The notes under the pieces: model-generated
What the model was told of the DNA's origin: nothing
What the model saw: the letters and a program-made list of their open reading frames with translations, nothing else
Databases searched by the model: none
Shown here: piece by piece, positions 7,299 to 12,778 of the stretch
Layout of the letters: every line of letters starts with the position of its first letter
How positions within the stretch are numbered: position 1 is the stretch's first letter
Position numbers and translations under genes: made by a program
Source: Bacillota bacterium
Lineage (GTDB): Bacteria; Bacillota; Clostridia; Oscillospirales; Oscillospiraceae
Direction: 5' to 3'
Assembly (NCBI GenBank): GCA_029777215.1
Contig: JAKOSQ010000316.1
Coordinates: 1-12,778, forward strand
DNA length: 12,778 nt

Positions 7299-7928
7299 AT
7301 GGAAAAGAAGATCATGAACGTGCGCGCCGCGGCAGGCGAAATCTGCTCCGGCGACACGCTCTGGGTCGGCGGGAGCGACGGTGCGGCCGGGATCTTTCTG
7401 GAGGCGCTCGCGGCGAGAGCCGGGGAGCTGGAAAACGTCACGGTCCTCGTCGTGACCGGCAGGGAACCGTGTCCGGCGCTGGAGACGCTCAAACGCGCGC
7501 CCGGTCTGCGCGCGCTGTCCTTCTTCAGCGAGGCGGTCGCGAGCTGCTGCACTGGCATGGGCCGCGCGGAGCTGATGGCGGCGCCCGCCGAAAAGATGCT
7601 CTCGATCGTCTGCCGCAGCTTTGGCGTTGACACGGTCGTCATCCCCGTGACCCTGCCGGACGGCAGCGGCCGCTGCAGCGTCGGTCAGGGCGCGGCTTTC
7701 GCGGCGCCCGCGGTCTGCGCGCTGCCCGGCGTTCACAAGCGCGTGTGCCTCATTGACCCAAAGCTCATCCCCGCGTCCGGCCGTCTCGAAGCCGCGACCG
7801 TCCCCTTCGAGCGCTTCGAGCTCATCGCCTCCGGCGACCCGGAGGCCGTCCCGTCCGGCCGCCCCGCCGCCGGCGTCATCAAAAGCTTTGCCGAGCTTAC
7901 CGCCGCCGAGACCCAGCAGTCGCAATGA
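7299..7928 (+). CDS. Stand-alone acetyl-CoA hydrolase/CoA-transferase N-terminal domain protein
   Basis: A 209-residue protein that resembles only the N-terminal half of the acetyl-CoA hydrolase/4-hydroxybutyrate CoA-transferase family. The family traits visible are SGDTLWVGG (17-25), GMGRAEL (86-92), FGVDTVVIPVTLPDGSGRCS (108-127), which parallels the family's VDVALIQVSPPDEHGYCS, and FERFELIASGDPEAVPSG. Known enzymes are about 430-450 residues, with the CoA-ester-forming glutamate in the C-terminal half. That half is absent: the gene ends cleanly in a terminator, with no leftover coding sequence after it. It is therefore probably not an active CoA-transferase alone; a CoA-binding or partner role is conceivable. 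The start at 7299 is chosen for GGAGG (7283-7287), spacing 11. No partner gene is in view. The fold assignment is fairly sure; the function is unknown. Confidence 0.7.
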   Translation: MEKKIMNVRAAAGEICSGDTLWVGGSDGAAGIFLEALAARAGELENVTVLVVTGREPCPALETLKRAPGLRALSFFSEAVASCCTGMGRAELMAAPAEKMLSIVCRSFGVDTVVIPVTLPDGSGRCSVGQGAAFAAPAVCALPGVHKRVCLIDPKLIPASGRLEAATVPFERFELIASGDPEAVPSGRPAAGVIKSFAELTAAETQQSQ

Positions 7929-7964
7929 AAAAGGCTCTCCTTTCGGAGAGCCTTTTTCATTGCG
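7921..7964. terminator. Bidirectional terminator between convergent genes
   Basis: A perfect 20-bp stem: 7921-7940 pairs with 7945-7964 around a TTTC loop, with the GC-rich core GGCTCTCC/GGAGAGCC. An A5 run on the left arm and a T5 run on the right arm give a U-tail in either direction. The TGA stop of the CoA-transferase-like gene (7926-7928) lies inside the stem, and the stop of the opposing flippase-domain gene is eight bases beyond it. Confidence 0.92.
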
Positions 7965-7971
7965 GTACGCG

Positions 7972-9144
7972 TCACTGCAGGGCGCTCGACGGGTCCGTTT
8001 CGGACGGGAGCCCAACGGTGTGGGCAGCGTGGTTATAGGGGCGGCGGAGCTGGGCAAAGGCGGCGACACAGCCGCAAACCGCCATCATCGTGTAAAAGCT
8101 AATAAAGCGCGAGAGCACCATCGCCGGGACGATAAAGCCGCCGAAAGCGTTGCCGAGCAGCAGAACAAATCCGCTCTCCGCGGCGCCGACAGAGCCGGGC
8201 AGCGGGAACAGCGAGACTGTCACAAAAACGATCGTGTTGACAGCGAGCATGTCGAAAAACGACCAGCCGCTCAGCCCGAACGCTTTGTAGACAAAGCAGG
8301 GCACGGCGAGGGAGCACAGCGTCTGTCCGATTGTGCCGAGGAGAATGTAGACGAAGCGCTTCTTGTTGTATTTGATGAGCTGCGCTCCGGCGCGGAACTC
8401 CGCGATGTAGCCTTCGACTTTCGCGTTGGCCCCGTCGACGTTTTTGATGATGTGGATCTTCGCGAGCCACTTCACGATCGCGGTGAGCGCCTTTTTGAGT
8501 GCCGTTTCGGAATAGAGGACGCCCGCAAGCAGCAGGAGCATCGCGAAATTGAAAGACAGGCTGATGAAAAACAGCGCGACCAGCGAGCCGTGGATCGAGA
8601 GGATGTAGCCCACCTTGCAGCAGAACATGACGATGCCGAGCGCGACGAGCACGAATTGGTAGGTGATGTTCACGATGAACAGCACGAGCGTCGCCTTGCC
8701 GGCGGAGAGCCGGTCGCGGCGCATGTGGTAGTATTCCATCGGCTGACCGCCGGTGGAGGAGGGCGTGATGCCGCTGTAGAAGAAGCCGACGCAGGCGTAC
8801 TGCAGCGTTTCGCCGAGGGTCATTTTTGTCTTGATGCAGCGCGCCGCCACGCCGAAATTGAACGCGCGGAAGAGAAAATATCCGAGCATCATGGCGAAGC
8901 CGCCGACGACCCAGCGAGAATTCGTCCTGCTCAGGGCGGAGACAATCTCCTCGGGCGAGGTGTCGCGGGAGATAATATAGAAGGTGAGCGCCATCAGGGC
9001 AATGAGGAAAAGGCCGCTGAGAAGGTAGCTGCGCACCTTTTTCTTTTTCTGTCCGGGCACGGCAGGCAGCGCATCGTCCGCATCGAGAGAGGAGACAAAT
9101 TCGGCCTCCGTCTGCGTCCGCTTAAGCTCGTTGCTTTTTTCCAT
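7972..9144 (-). CDS. Lysylphosphatidylglycerol synthase-type transmembrane (flippase-like) protein
   Basis: A 390-residue integral membrane protein of the LPG_synthase_TM/UPF0104 family. A hydrophilic N-terminus of about 38 residues ends in QKKKKVRSY, then comes the first membrane helix (about 40-58). The family signatures are GITPSSTGGQPMEYYHM (125-141) and PLPGSVGAAESGF (314-326), with six or more further helices between and after them. It has no C-terminal aminoacyltransferase domain, so it corresponds to the flippase part of MprF alone; relatives are thought to move lipids or lipid-linked sugars across the membrane, but the substrate here cannot be read. The start at 9144 (MEKSNE) is preferred over an in-frame ATG at 9177 because AAAGGA lies 12 bases upstream and 9177 has no SD. 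It converges with the CoA-transferase-like gene and shares its terminator. Confidence 0.88.
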   Translation of the reverse strand: MEKSNELKRTQTEAEFVSSLDADDALPAVPGQKKKKVRSYLLSGLFLIALMALTFYIISRDTSPEEIVSALSRTNSRWVVGGFAMMLGYFLFRAFNFGVAARCIKTKMTLGETLQYACVGFFYSGITPSSTGGQPMEYYHMRRDRLSAGKATLVLFIVNITYQFVLVALGIVMFCCKVGYILSIHGSLVALFFISLSFNFAMLLLLAGVLYSETALKKALTAIVKWLAKIHIIKNVDGANAKVEGYIAEFRAGAQLIKYNKKRFVYILLGTIGQTLCSLAVPCFVYKAFGLSGWSFFDMLAVNTIVFVTVSLFPLPGSVGAAESGFVLLLGNAFGGFIVPAMVLSRFISFYTMMAVCGCVAAFAQLRRPYNHAAHTVGLPSETDPSSALQ

Positions 9145-9192
9145 TTGATCTGTTGTCCTTTGCGTTTTGATATGCATACATTATATTTTGTA

Positions 9193-9222
9193 ATTATACG
9201 CTCAAATATCTCCGGATTGCAA
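9193..9222 (-). promoter_or_regulatory. Predicted promoter of the flippase-domain gene
   Basis: TATAAT (9193-9198) lies 18 bases from TTGCAA (9217-9222) on the - strand. A second TATAAT at 9180-9185 lacks a good -35. The start near 9186 leaves about 40 bases of leader to the ATG at 9144. Confidence 0.65.
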
Positions 9223-9250
9223 GGTAAAGTCTTTCCAACGAGCTTTAATC

Positions 9251-9282
9251 GGCGATTTTTGGGCATTTTGCCCGTTTGCCGG
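9251..9282. repeat. Imperfect hairpin between divergent promoters
   Basis: GGGCA (9261-9265) and TGCCC (9269-9273) form a tight stem. The flanking CGGC (9250-9253) and GCCG (9278-9281) can pair outside it across an internal bulge. It lies between the promoters of the flippase-domain gene and the GNAT gene and has no U-tail in either direction. The role is unknown. Confidence 0.35.
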
Positions 9283-9322
9283 AGACCGTGTCAAAAAAAC
9301 GGCGCGGCGGCAGAAAAAACTG

Positions 9323-9352
9323 TTTACGAACGCGCGGAGACAGTATATACTG
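9323..9352 (+). promoter_or_regulatory. Promoter of the GNAT gene with overlapping palindromic operator candidate
   Basis: TTTACG (9323-9328) and TATACT (9346-9351) are 17 bases apart. CAGTATATACTG (9341-9352) is a perfect 12-bp palindrome that covers the whole -10. The half-site ACTGT recurs at 9319-9323 at the -35, in inverted relation to ACAGT at 9340-9344. A dimeric repressor bound here would block the promoter. No regulator gene is adjacent. Confidence 0.65.
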
Positions 9353-9358
9353 CTTTAG

Positions 9359-9393
9359 CGGGACAGCACTGCGGGCGCGTCCCGTCATTTTTT
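9359..9393 (+). terminator. Terminator-like hairpin in the GNAT leader (attenuator candidate)
   Basis: CGGGAC (9359-9364) pairs with GTCCCG (9379-9384), extendable by one G-U pair, with a 14-base G/C-rich loop. TCA and six T's (9388-9393) follow. It sits right after the predicted transcription start and 36 bases before the ATG, so it would cut the transcript before the gene unless bypassed. No ATG or GTG leader peptide lies between promoter and hairpin. Confidence 0.5.
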
Positions 9394-9403
9394 ATCAAAA
9401 AAA

Positions 9404-9425
9404 CGCGGCCTGCGCCGCGGGAGGA
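9404..9425 (+). promoter_or_regulatory. Hairpin abutting the GNAT ribosome binding site
   Basis: CGCGGC (9404-9409) pairs perfectly with GCCGCG (9414-9419) around CTGC. The stem ends on the first base of the SD GGGAGGA (9419-9425), which is five bases from the ATG at 9430. It could partly occlude ribosome binding or act with the upstream hairpin. Confidence 0.5.
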
Positions 9426-9429
9426 TAGT

Positions 9430-10038
9430 ATGGACATCGTCATTCGCAAAATGGAAGCGGACGACTGGAGCTCGGTCATCGAGATCTACATTCAGGGCGT
9501 TCAGAGCAACAAAGCAACCTTTAACACGGCCTGCCCGTCCTGGCCGGAGTGGGACGCCGGCCACATTCAGAGCTGCCGCTACGTCGCGGAGGAAAACGGC
9601 GACATCGTCGGCTGGGCGGCGCTCGCGCCGATCAACGCCCGCGAGTGCTTCAAGGGCGTGGCGGAGGACAGCATTTACGTCGCGGAAAACTGCTGCGGCC
9701 GCCGCATCGGCGAAAAGCTGCTCACCGCGCTTCTCGCGGACTCCGAAAAGGAGGGCTTCTGGACCGTGCAGGCCCAGATCTTCCAGACGAACAGCGCGAG
9801 CATCGCACTGCACAAAAAATGCGGTTTCCGCGAGATCGGCTACCGCGAGCGCATCGCCAAGGACCGCGCCGGTAACTGGCAGAACACGGTTCTCATGGAG
9901 CACCGCATCACCTCCGACCTCAACGTCGGCTGCGACTGCGAGTCGGCCAGGGCCTACGAGCGCGAGCGCGAGGCCCACGAGAATGAAATTCGCCGTGAAC
10001 TCGGCTTTTTGCCCGAGATCAAAAAAAGAGAAGAATGA
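9430..10038 (+). CDS. GNAT family N-acetyltransferase, phosphinothricin acetyltransferase-like
   Basis: A 202-residue acetyl-CoA-dependent acetyltransferase. The N-terminus IRKMEADDW and the TFNTACPSWPEWD segment are typical of the phosphinothricin acetyltransferase-like branch. GNAT motif A is at about 82-98 (IYVAENCCGRRIGEKLL). The downstream FQTNSASIALHKKCGFREIG and the DRAGNWQNTVLMEHR end follow the same branch. In the acetyl-CoA loop, Q/R-x-x-G-x-G reads CGRRIG, with Arg replacing the first Gly. After about residue 168 a charged extension rich in Arg and Glu follows the usual end. Members acetylate small amines such as phosphinothricin, methionine sulfone or other amino acids; the substrate here is unknown. 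The start is fixed by GGGAGGA. The elaborate leader suggests conditional expression. The gene ends in a terminator shared with the convergent neighbour. Confidence 0.88.
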   Translation: MDIVIRKMEADDWSSVIEIYIQGVQSNKATFNTACPSWPEWDAGHIQSCRYVAEENGDIVGWAALAPINARECFKGVAEDSIYVAENCCGRRIGEKLLTALLADSEKEGFWTVQAQIFQTNSASIALHKKCGFREIGYRERIAKDRAGNWQNTVLMEHRITSDLNVGCDCESARAYEREREAHENEIRRELGFLPEIKKREE

Positions 10039-10072
10039 AAAATGTCCCGGACCACGGTCCGGGACATTTTTT
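10038..10072. terminator. Bidirectional terminator between convergent genes
   Basis: The arms 10038-10053 and 10056-10071 pair perfectly (16 bp, core GTCCCGGACC), with an A5 run on one side and a T6 run on the other. The left arm begins on the last base of the GNAT stop codon (10036-10038). The opposing gene's stop codon (10071-10073) starts on the last base of the right arm. Confidence 0.92.
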
Positions 10073-11081
10073 ATTCAAGCGGAATGGTTTTTTTAAAAAT
10101 CTCCAGCAGCGGGAGGGTGCGGAGGTTGAGCGCAGGGTCCGCGGCGCGGCCGTGCCGGGTGACGAGCCGGCCGTCCTCATCGAAGCGTACAACGCACGCG
10201 CAGCGCGAGACGCTGCGATTGATCCCAACCAGGTCCTCACGCAGCTCCATGAGGATGAAGGGCCAGCGCTGTTCGCGGCGGACGGAGGCGGCAAACGCGC
10301 CGATCGCGGCGCCCGTCTCCGGCGTCACGTCCTCCCCCGGCAAAAGCAGCACGAAGGTATCCGAATACGCGCCGATGCGCTCAACATATTCGCCCGAGAG
10401 GATGTCCGCCGCGCGCGCCTCGTCGTAATCGGCATAGACGCAGCACAACGCGTGCGCTCCGCGCAAAGCCTCGCAGGTCTCCGAAAAATCGGGCCGTCCG
10501 GCGGACACGGCGAGCATGACGTTTTTCCGCACGGTGAGCAGCGTCACCGCCTGCGGCGTGAGCGCGCTGTCCCCCGTGAGGAGGATGATGCCCGCGTCCT
10601 TGTGCGCCGCGAGTATGCCCGCGAGCACGTCGAGGTCCCCGCCGCGGTAGTCGACGATATATGTGAAGATGCCGAGCTTTTCCCCCTGGCGCAAAAGGTC
10701 CTCAAGGGTCTTGCCGTCCATCTCCGCGCCGTTGTAGCAGGTGCCGAGGATCGACGGGATGCCGCAGCGGTGCAGCCGTTCGAGCGCGCGGAGCGTCCGC
10801 ACGCCGGCGGTGCAGCCGTTGTAGCCAACGTTGATACCGAAGGTCTTGAGGCAGTCCTGGTCCGTGTCGTGCACAACGCGCTCCCAGAGCAGGTAGTAGG
10901 CACTCGAGTCCTTGCGGAGCATTTCGCGGATGTCTGTGAAAAAGGCGCGCTGACGCCGACCGGCGGAAAATTTTTCGCCGAGCTCGACGAGATTGCGGAA
11001 GGAGCGCTTGGGACCGTCGTCCCGCAGCGCCGAGGTGAGCGTGGCCTGCAGCATGTGTCTGCCGACCGAAGCGTTTTTCAT
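10071..11081 (-). CDS. Unrecognised protein, possible degenerate radical-SAM-like barrel
   Basis: A 336-residue soluble protein without signal peptide or membrane segments that I cannot name with confidence. Alternating beta/alpha segments from residue about 80 onward (FGINVGYNGCTAG, then TLEDLLRQGEKLGIFTYIVD, AGIILLTGD, KNVMLAVSAG) suggest a TIM-barrel-like fold. The pattern, with a late CACVVRFDEDGRLVTRHG and NLRTLPLLEIFKK, recalls radical SAM enzymes with their C-terminal 'dG.v..C / NLR..pL.eI' region. However, the cluster motif CX3CX2C is missing: near its expected place only C90 remains. If related, it is a cluster-less, non-radical member. The start at 11081 is chosen for AGGAGGA eight bases upstream. 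It lies 121 bases downstream of rpoN in the same direction, with its own promoter in the gap and no clear terminator after rpoN. Confidence 0.6.
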   Translation of the reverse strand: MKNASVGRHMLQATLTSALRDDGPKRSFRNLVELGEKFSAGRRQRAFFTDIREMLRKDSSAYYLLWERVVHDTDQDCLKTFGINVGYNGCTAGVRTLRALERLHRCGIPSILGTCYNGAEMDGKTLEDLLRQGEKLGIFTYIVDYRGGDLDVLAGILAAHKDAGIILLTGDSALTPQAVTLLTVRKNVMLAVSAGRPDFSETCEALRGAHALCCVYADYDEARAADILSGEYVERIGAYSDTFVLLLPGEDVTPETGAAIGAFAASVRREQRWPFILMELREDLVGINRSVSRCACVVRFDEDGRLVTRHGRAADPALNLRTLPLLEIFKKTIPLE

Positions 11082-11131
11082 GCTTACATCCTCCTGTTTC
11101 CGGTGGAGAAGAACCGGTTTCTCTTGCACTT

Positions 11132-11159
11132 ATTATATCGGTTTTCGTCCAAATGGAAA
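11132..11159 (-). promoter_or_regulatory. Predicted promoter of the gene downstream of rpoN
   Basis: TATAAT (11132-11137) with TTTCCA (11154-11159) 16 bases upstream on the - strand. The leader of about 45 bases holds a small CCGGT/ACCGG inverted repeat (11100-11117) before the SD. Confidence 0.6.
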
Positions 11160-11202
11160 GGGACAAAAGGCGGCGAGTGTGTGAATCCGCCCGCCCGGAC
11201 GG

Positions 11203-12522
11203 TCAGTCGAAGATCCTGCGGCGGAACGAGGCGGGGATGCCGAGCTCGTCCCGGTATTTGGCGACGGTGCGGCGCGAGACCTCGATGCCCATTTCACCGA
11301 GCTTGTCGACGATGGCCTCGTCGCTCATCGGGGTGCGGCGGTCTTCGTTGCCGATGATCATCTGGATGCTGCTCTCGATGGTGTTTTTCGTCATCAGCGG
11401 GTGCGTGTCGACCGACGGCTTCGGGAAGAAGTAGTCCGTCGGGAACATGCCCCACTCGCACTCGACGTATTTGCCGCGCAGCGCACGGCTGATGGTCGAC
11501 TCGCTGCGCCCGAGCGCCTCCGCCATTTCGCGGCGGCTGTAGGGGTGAAGCCAGTCCGGGCCTTCGGCAAAAAACGCCTGCTGATTTTTGAGAAGCTCGG
11601 TGGCGCACTCCATGAGGGTGTCGCAGCGCTGGCGGATGCTCTCGCGCAGCCACTGGGCCTTTTTCATGTTTTCGCCAAGGAAGCTGTGAACCGTGTCGTT
11701 GTCCGTGTCCTGATAGATCTTTGAGTAGGTCGCGTCGATGAGGATGCTGTCCGCCGAGAGCTGGTTGAGCTCAACCGCAAAGGCCCCATCCTTTTTGAAG
11801 ATGCGGATGTCCGGGGCGATGAAGTCGCTGCTGCGGTGCGTCGCCTCGAGCATGAGGGGCTTGGGGTTGAGCGTGCGGATGAGCTGCTGGGCGTTGACGA
11901 CGCGGTGCAGCGGGATGCCGCTCTTCTTGGCGATCTGCGGCAGCTGGTTTTTGGAGAGCATTTCAAGGTAGTCCTGCGCGACGACCCAGGCGTCGCTGCC
12001 GCGCAGCCCCTTGCGCTCGAGCTGCAGCAAAATGCACTCGCGCGGGTTGAAGGCCCCGACGCCCGCCGGCTCAAGGCTCTGCAGCAGATCGATTGCCGTT
12101 TTGAGGTCGTCGAGCGAGATGTTCGAGGCTTGTGCGAGCTTTTCAACGTCGTCATAGCAGAGGTAACCGTTTTCATCGAGCAGGTAAATGAGCGCGTAGC
12201 CAAGGCGCTCGATCTTCGGCACAGGCTTGCACATGGAAAACTGGATGCGCAGGGAGACGATGGGCGAGCTGTTGTCGTCCGCGATCACGTCCTCGAGCTG
12301 ATCGCCGTCGTTTTCCAGACTCGCGTAATGCGAGTTGCGGCGGCACTTTTCGGCGTAGTCGATGCTGTCGAAGGTGATGACCGGGTTTTCCTCGAGCTCC
12401 TTCATGAGGTAGTCGTAGAGCTCGGCGGAGGGCATCTGGAGGACGCGGAGGGACTGGATCTGGCGAGGGGAGAGGATCTGCGCCTGCTCCTGCAGCTGCG
12501 ATACGCCGAAGGAATTGTCCAT
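11203..12522 (-). CDS. rpoN: RNA polymerase sigma-54 factor
   Basis: A 439-residue sigma-54. Region I is at about 1-49, with the Gln/Leu-rich LQEQAQILSPRQIQSLRVLQ typical of the activator-responsive segment. An acidic linker (about 65-85) is followed by the core-binding region with LQSLEPAGVGAFNPRECILLQL. The helix-turn-helix that reads the -12 element is SRREMAEALGRSESTISRAL (329-348), with the family's GKYVECEWGMFPTDYFF after it. The RpoN box SRRTVAKYRD (416-425, consensus ARRTVAKYRE) reads the -24 element. Length and order are normal, so it should be functional. It directs transcription from -24/-12 promoters, and only with an ATP-dependent enhancer-binding activator; none is encoded in the window. 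The start at 12522 has AAGGAGGGG upstream. (The gene is called sigL in some Firmicutes.). Confidence 0.96.
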   Translation of the reverse strand: MDNSFGVSQLQEQAQILSPRQIQSLRVLQMPSAELYDYLMKELEENPVITFDSIDYAEKCRRNSHYASLENDGDQLEDVIADDNSSPIVSLRIQFSMCKPVPKIERLGYALIYLLDENGYLCYDDVEKLAQASNISLDDLKTAIDLLQSLEPAGVGAFNPRECILLQLERKGLRGSDAWVVAQDYLEMLSKNQLPQIAKKSGIPLHRVVNAQQLIRTLNPKPLMLEATHRSSDFIAPDIRIFKKDGAFAVELNQLSADSILIDATYSKIYQDTDNDTVHSFLGENMKKAQWLRESIRQRCDTLMECATELLKNQQAFFAEGPDWLHPYSRREMAEALGRSESTISRALRGKYVECEWGMFPTDYFFPKPSVDTHPLMTKNTIESSIQMIIGNEDRRTPMSDEAIVDKLGEMGIEVSRRTVAKYRDELGIPASFRRRIFD

Positions 12523-12578
12523 GCGCGGCCCCTCCTTTTGAACAAATCTGCCGCCATTTAAGCGGCGCTATTCATATA

Positions 12579-12607
12579 ATTATACCATACTGCCCGCGGG
12601 TGTGCAA
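12579..12607 (-). promoter_or_regulatory. Predicted promoter of rpoN
   Basis: TATAAT (12579-12584), preceded by an extended-10 TGG, lies 17 bases from TTGCAC (12602-12607) on the - strand. The leader contains a GCCGC/GCGGC inverted repeat (12550-12566) shortly before the SD. This is a strong vegetative-type promoter. Confidence 0.78.
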
Positions 12608-12647
12608 GACAACAGATTTTCTTTTCCGTCCTATCCGGCGCAGGCAC

Positions 12648-12682
12648 AAAAAGACGCGTGCCGGGCCGGCGCGCGTCTTTTT
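12648..12682 (-). terminator. Terminator of the gene entering from the right edge
   Basis: AAAAAGACGCG (12648-12658) pairs with CGCGTCTTTTT (12672-12682). The palindromic GCCGGGCCGGC between them can fold further. On the - strand it ends in TTTTT. It lies ten bases after the stop of the partial gene and upstream of the rpoN promoter, insulating rpoN from readthrough. Confidence 0.85.
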
Positions 12683-12692
12683 GCATGGTTTT

Positions 12693-12778
12693 TTATTCGG
12701 GGCGGTCTTCTTCGTGCGGCGCGAGGAAGGCAGCGGGGATGTATTTTTGTGAGAGCACCCAGGCGATCCACGCGCAGA
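12693..12778 (-). CDS. C-terminal end of an unidentified protein (cut by window edge)
   Basis: An open frame enters from the right edge and gives 27 residues before TAA (12693-12695). It contains AWIAWVLSQKYIPAAF and ends in PHEEDRPE. The hydrophobic-then-acidic tail looks like the end of a membrane or membrane-associated protein. The codon pattern fits the neighbouring genes and a terminator follows ten bases later. Too little is visible to name it. Confidence 0.65.
   Translation of the reverse strand, partial: CAWIAWVLSQKYIPAAFLAPHEEDRPE

Noticed and set aside
7753..9429. In-frame upstream extension of the GNAT gene to 7753
   Set aside because: The frame happens to stay open through the antisense of the flippase-domain gene and a shared terminator. 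The GNAT domain starts at 9430 with a strong SD and a promoter close upstream.
10035..11357. Long + strand frame (440 codons) opposite the gene downstream of rpoN
   Set aside because: It starts inside the terminator hairpin, has no SD and runs antisense to two supported genes.

Overview
The window reads as a chromosomal segment of a GC-rich, Gram-positive anaerobe, most likely a gut-type Clostridia lineage (Oscillospiraceae-like). This is inferred from strong GGAGG-type ribosome binding sites, TATAAT/TTG-type promoters, compact U-tailed hairpin terminators, YhgE/Pip membrane proteins and a sigma-54 gene of Firmicutes type. No tRNA, rRNA, CRISPR array, transposase or integrase is visible.

Left part (1-4060, + strand): two adjacent YhgE/Pip family membrane proteins, the first cut by the window edge, closed by a hairpin terminator. 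A 150-base gap full of inverted repeats (4060-4210) separates them from a leftward-reading primase-helicase with zinc-finger, TOPRIM and DnaB-type ATPase domains (4211-6112), which stands alone with its own promoter and a leader hairpin. Next, also leftward, is a YhhN-family lysoplasmalogenase (6348-7004) with its own terminator and promoter.

Middle part (7000-10070): a divergent control region with a long A/T-tract palindrome leads rightward into a stand-alone N-terminal domain of the acetyl-CoA hydrolase/CoA-transferase family. This gene converges on a lysylphosphatidylglycerol-synthase-type flippase domain protein (7972-9144) and shares with it a perfect bidirectional terminator. A second divergent region then serves a GNAT acetyltransferase of the phosphinothricin-acetyltransferase type (9430-10038). 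Its promoter carries a 12-bp palindrome and its leader contains a terminator-like hairpin and a second hairpin at the ribosome binding site.

Right part (10071-12778, all - strand): an unrecognised 336-residue protein with a degenerate radical-SAM-like look sits downstream of rpoN (sigma-54). The last 27 codons of a further gene, with its terminator, reach the window edge.

The genes do not form one pathway. A loose envelope/lipid theme (two YhgE/Pip proteins, lysoplasmalogenase, LPG-synthase-type flippase) runs through the segment, and most genes carry their own promoter and terminator. The items most worth a second look are the GNAT leader, the orphan primase-helicase, the isolated CoA-transferase half, and the cluster-less radical-SAM-like protein next to rpoN.
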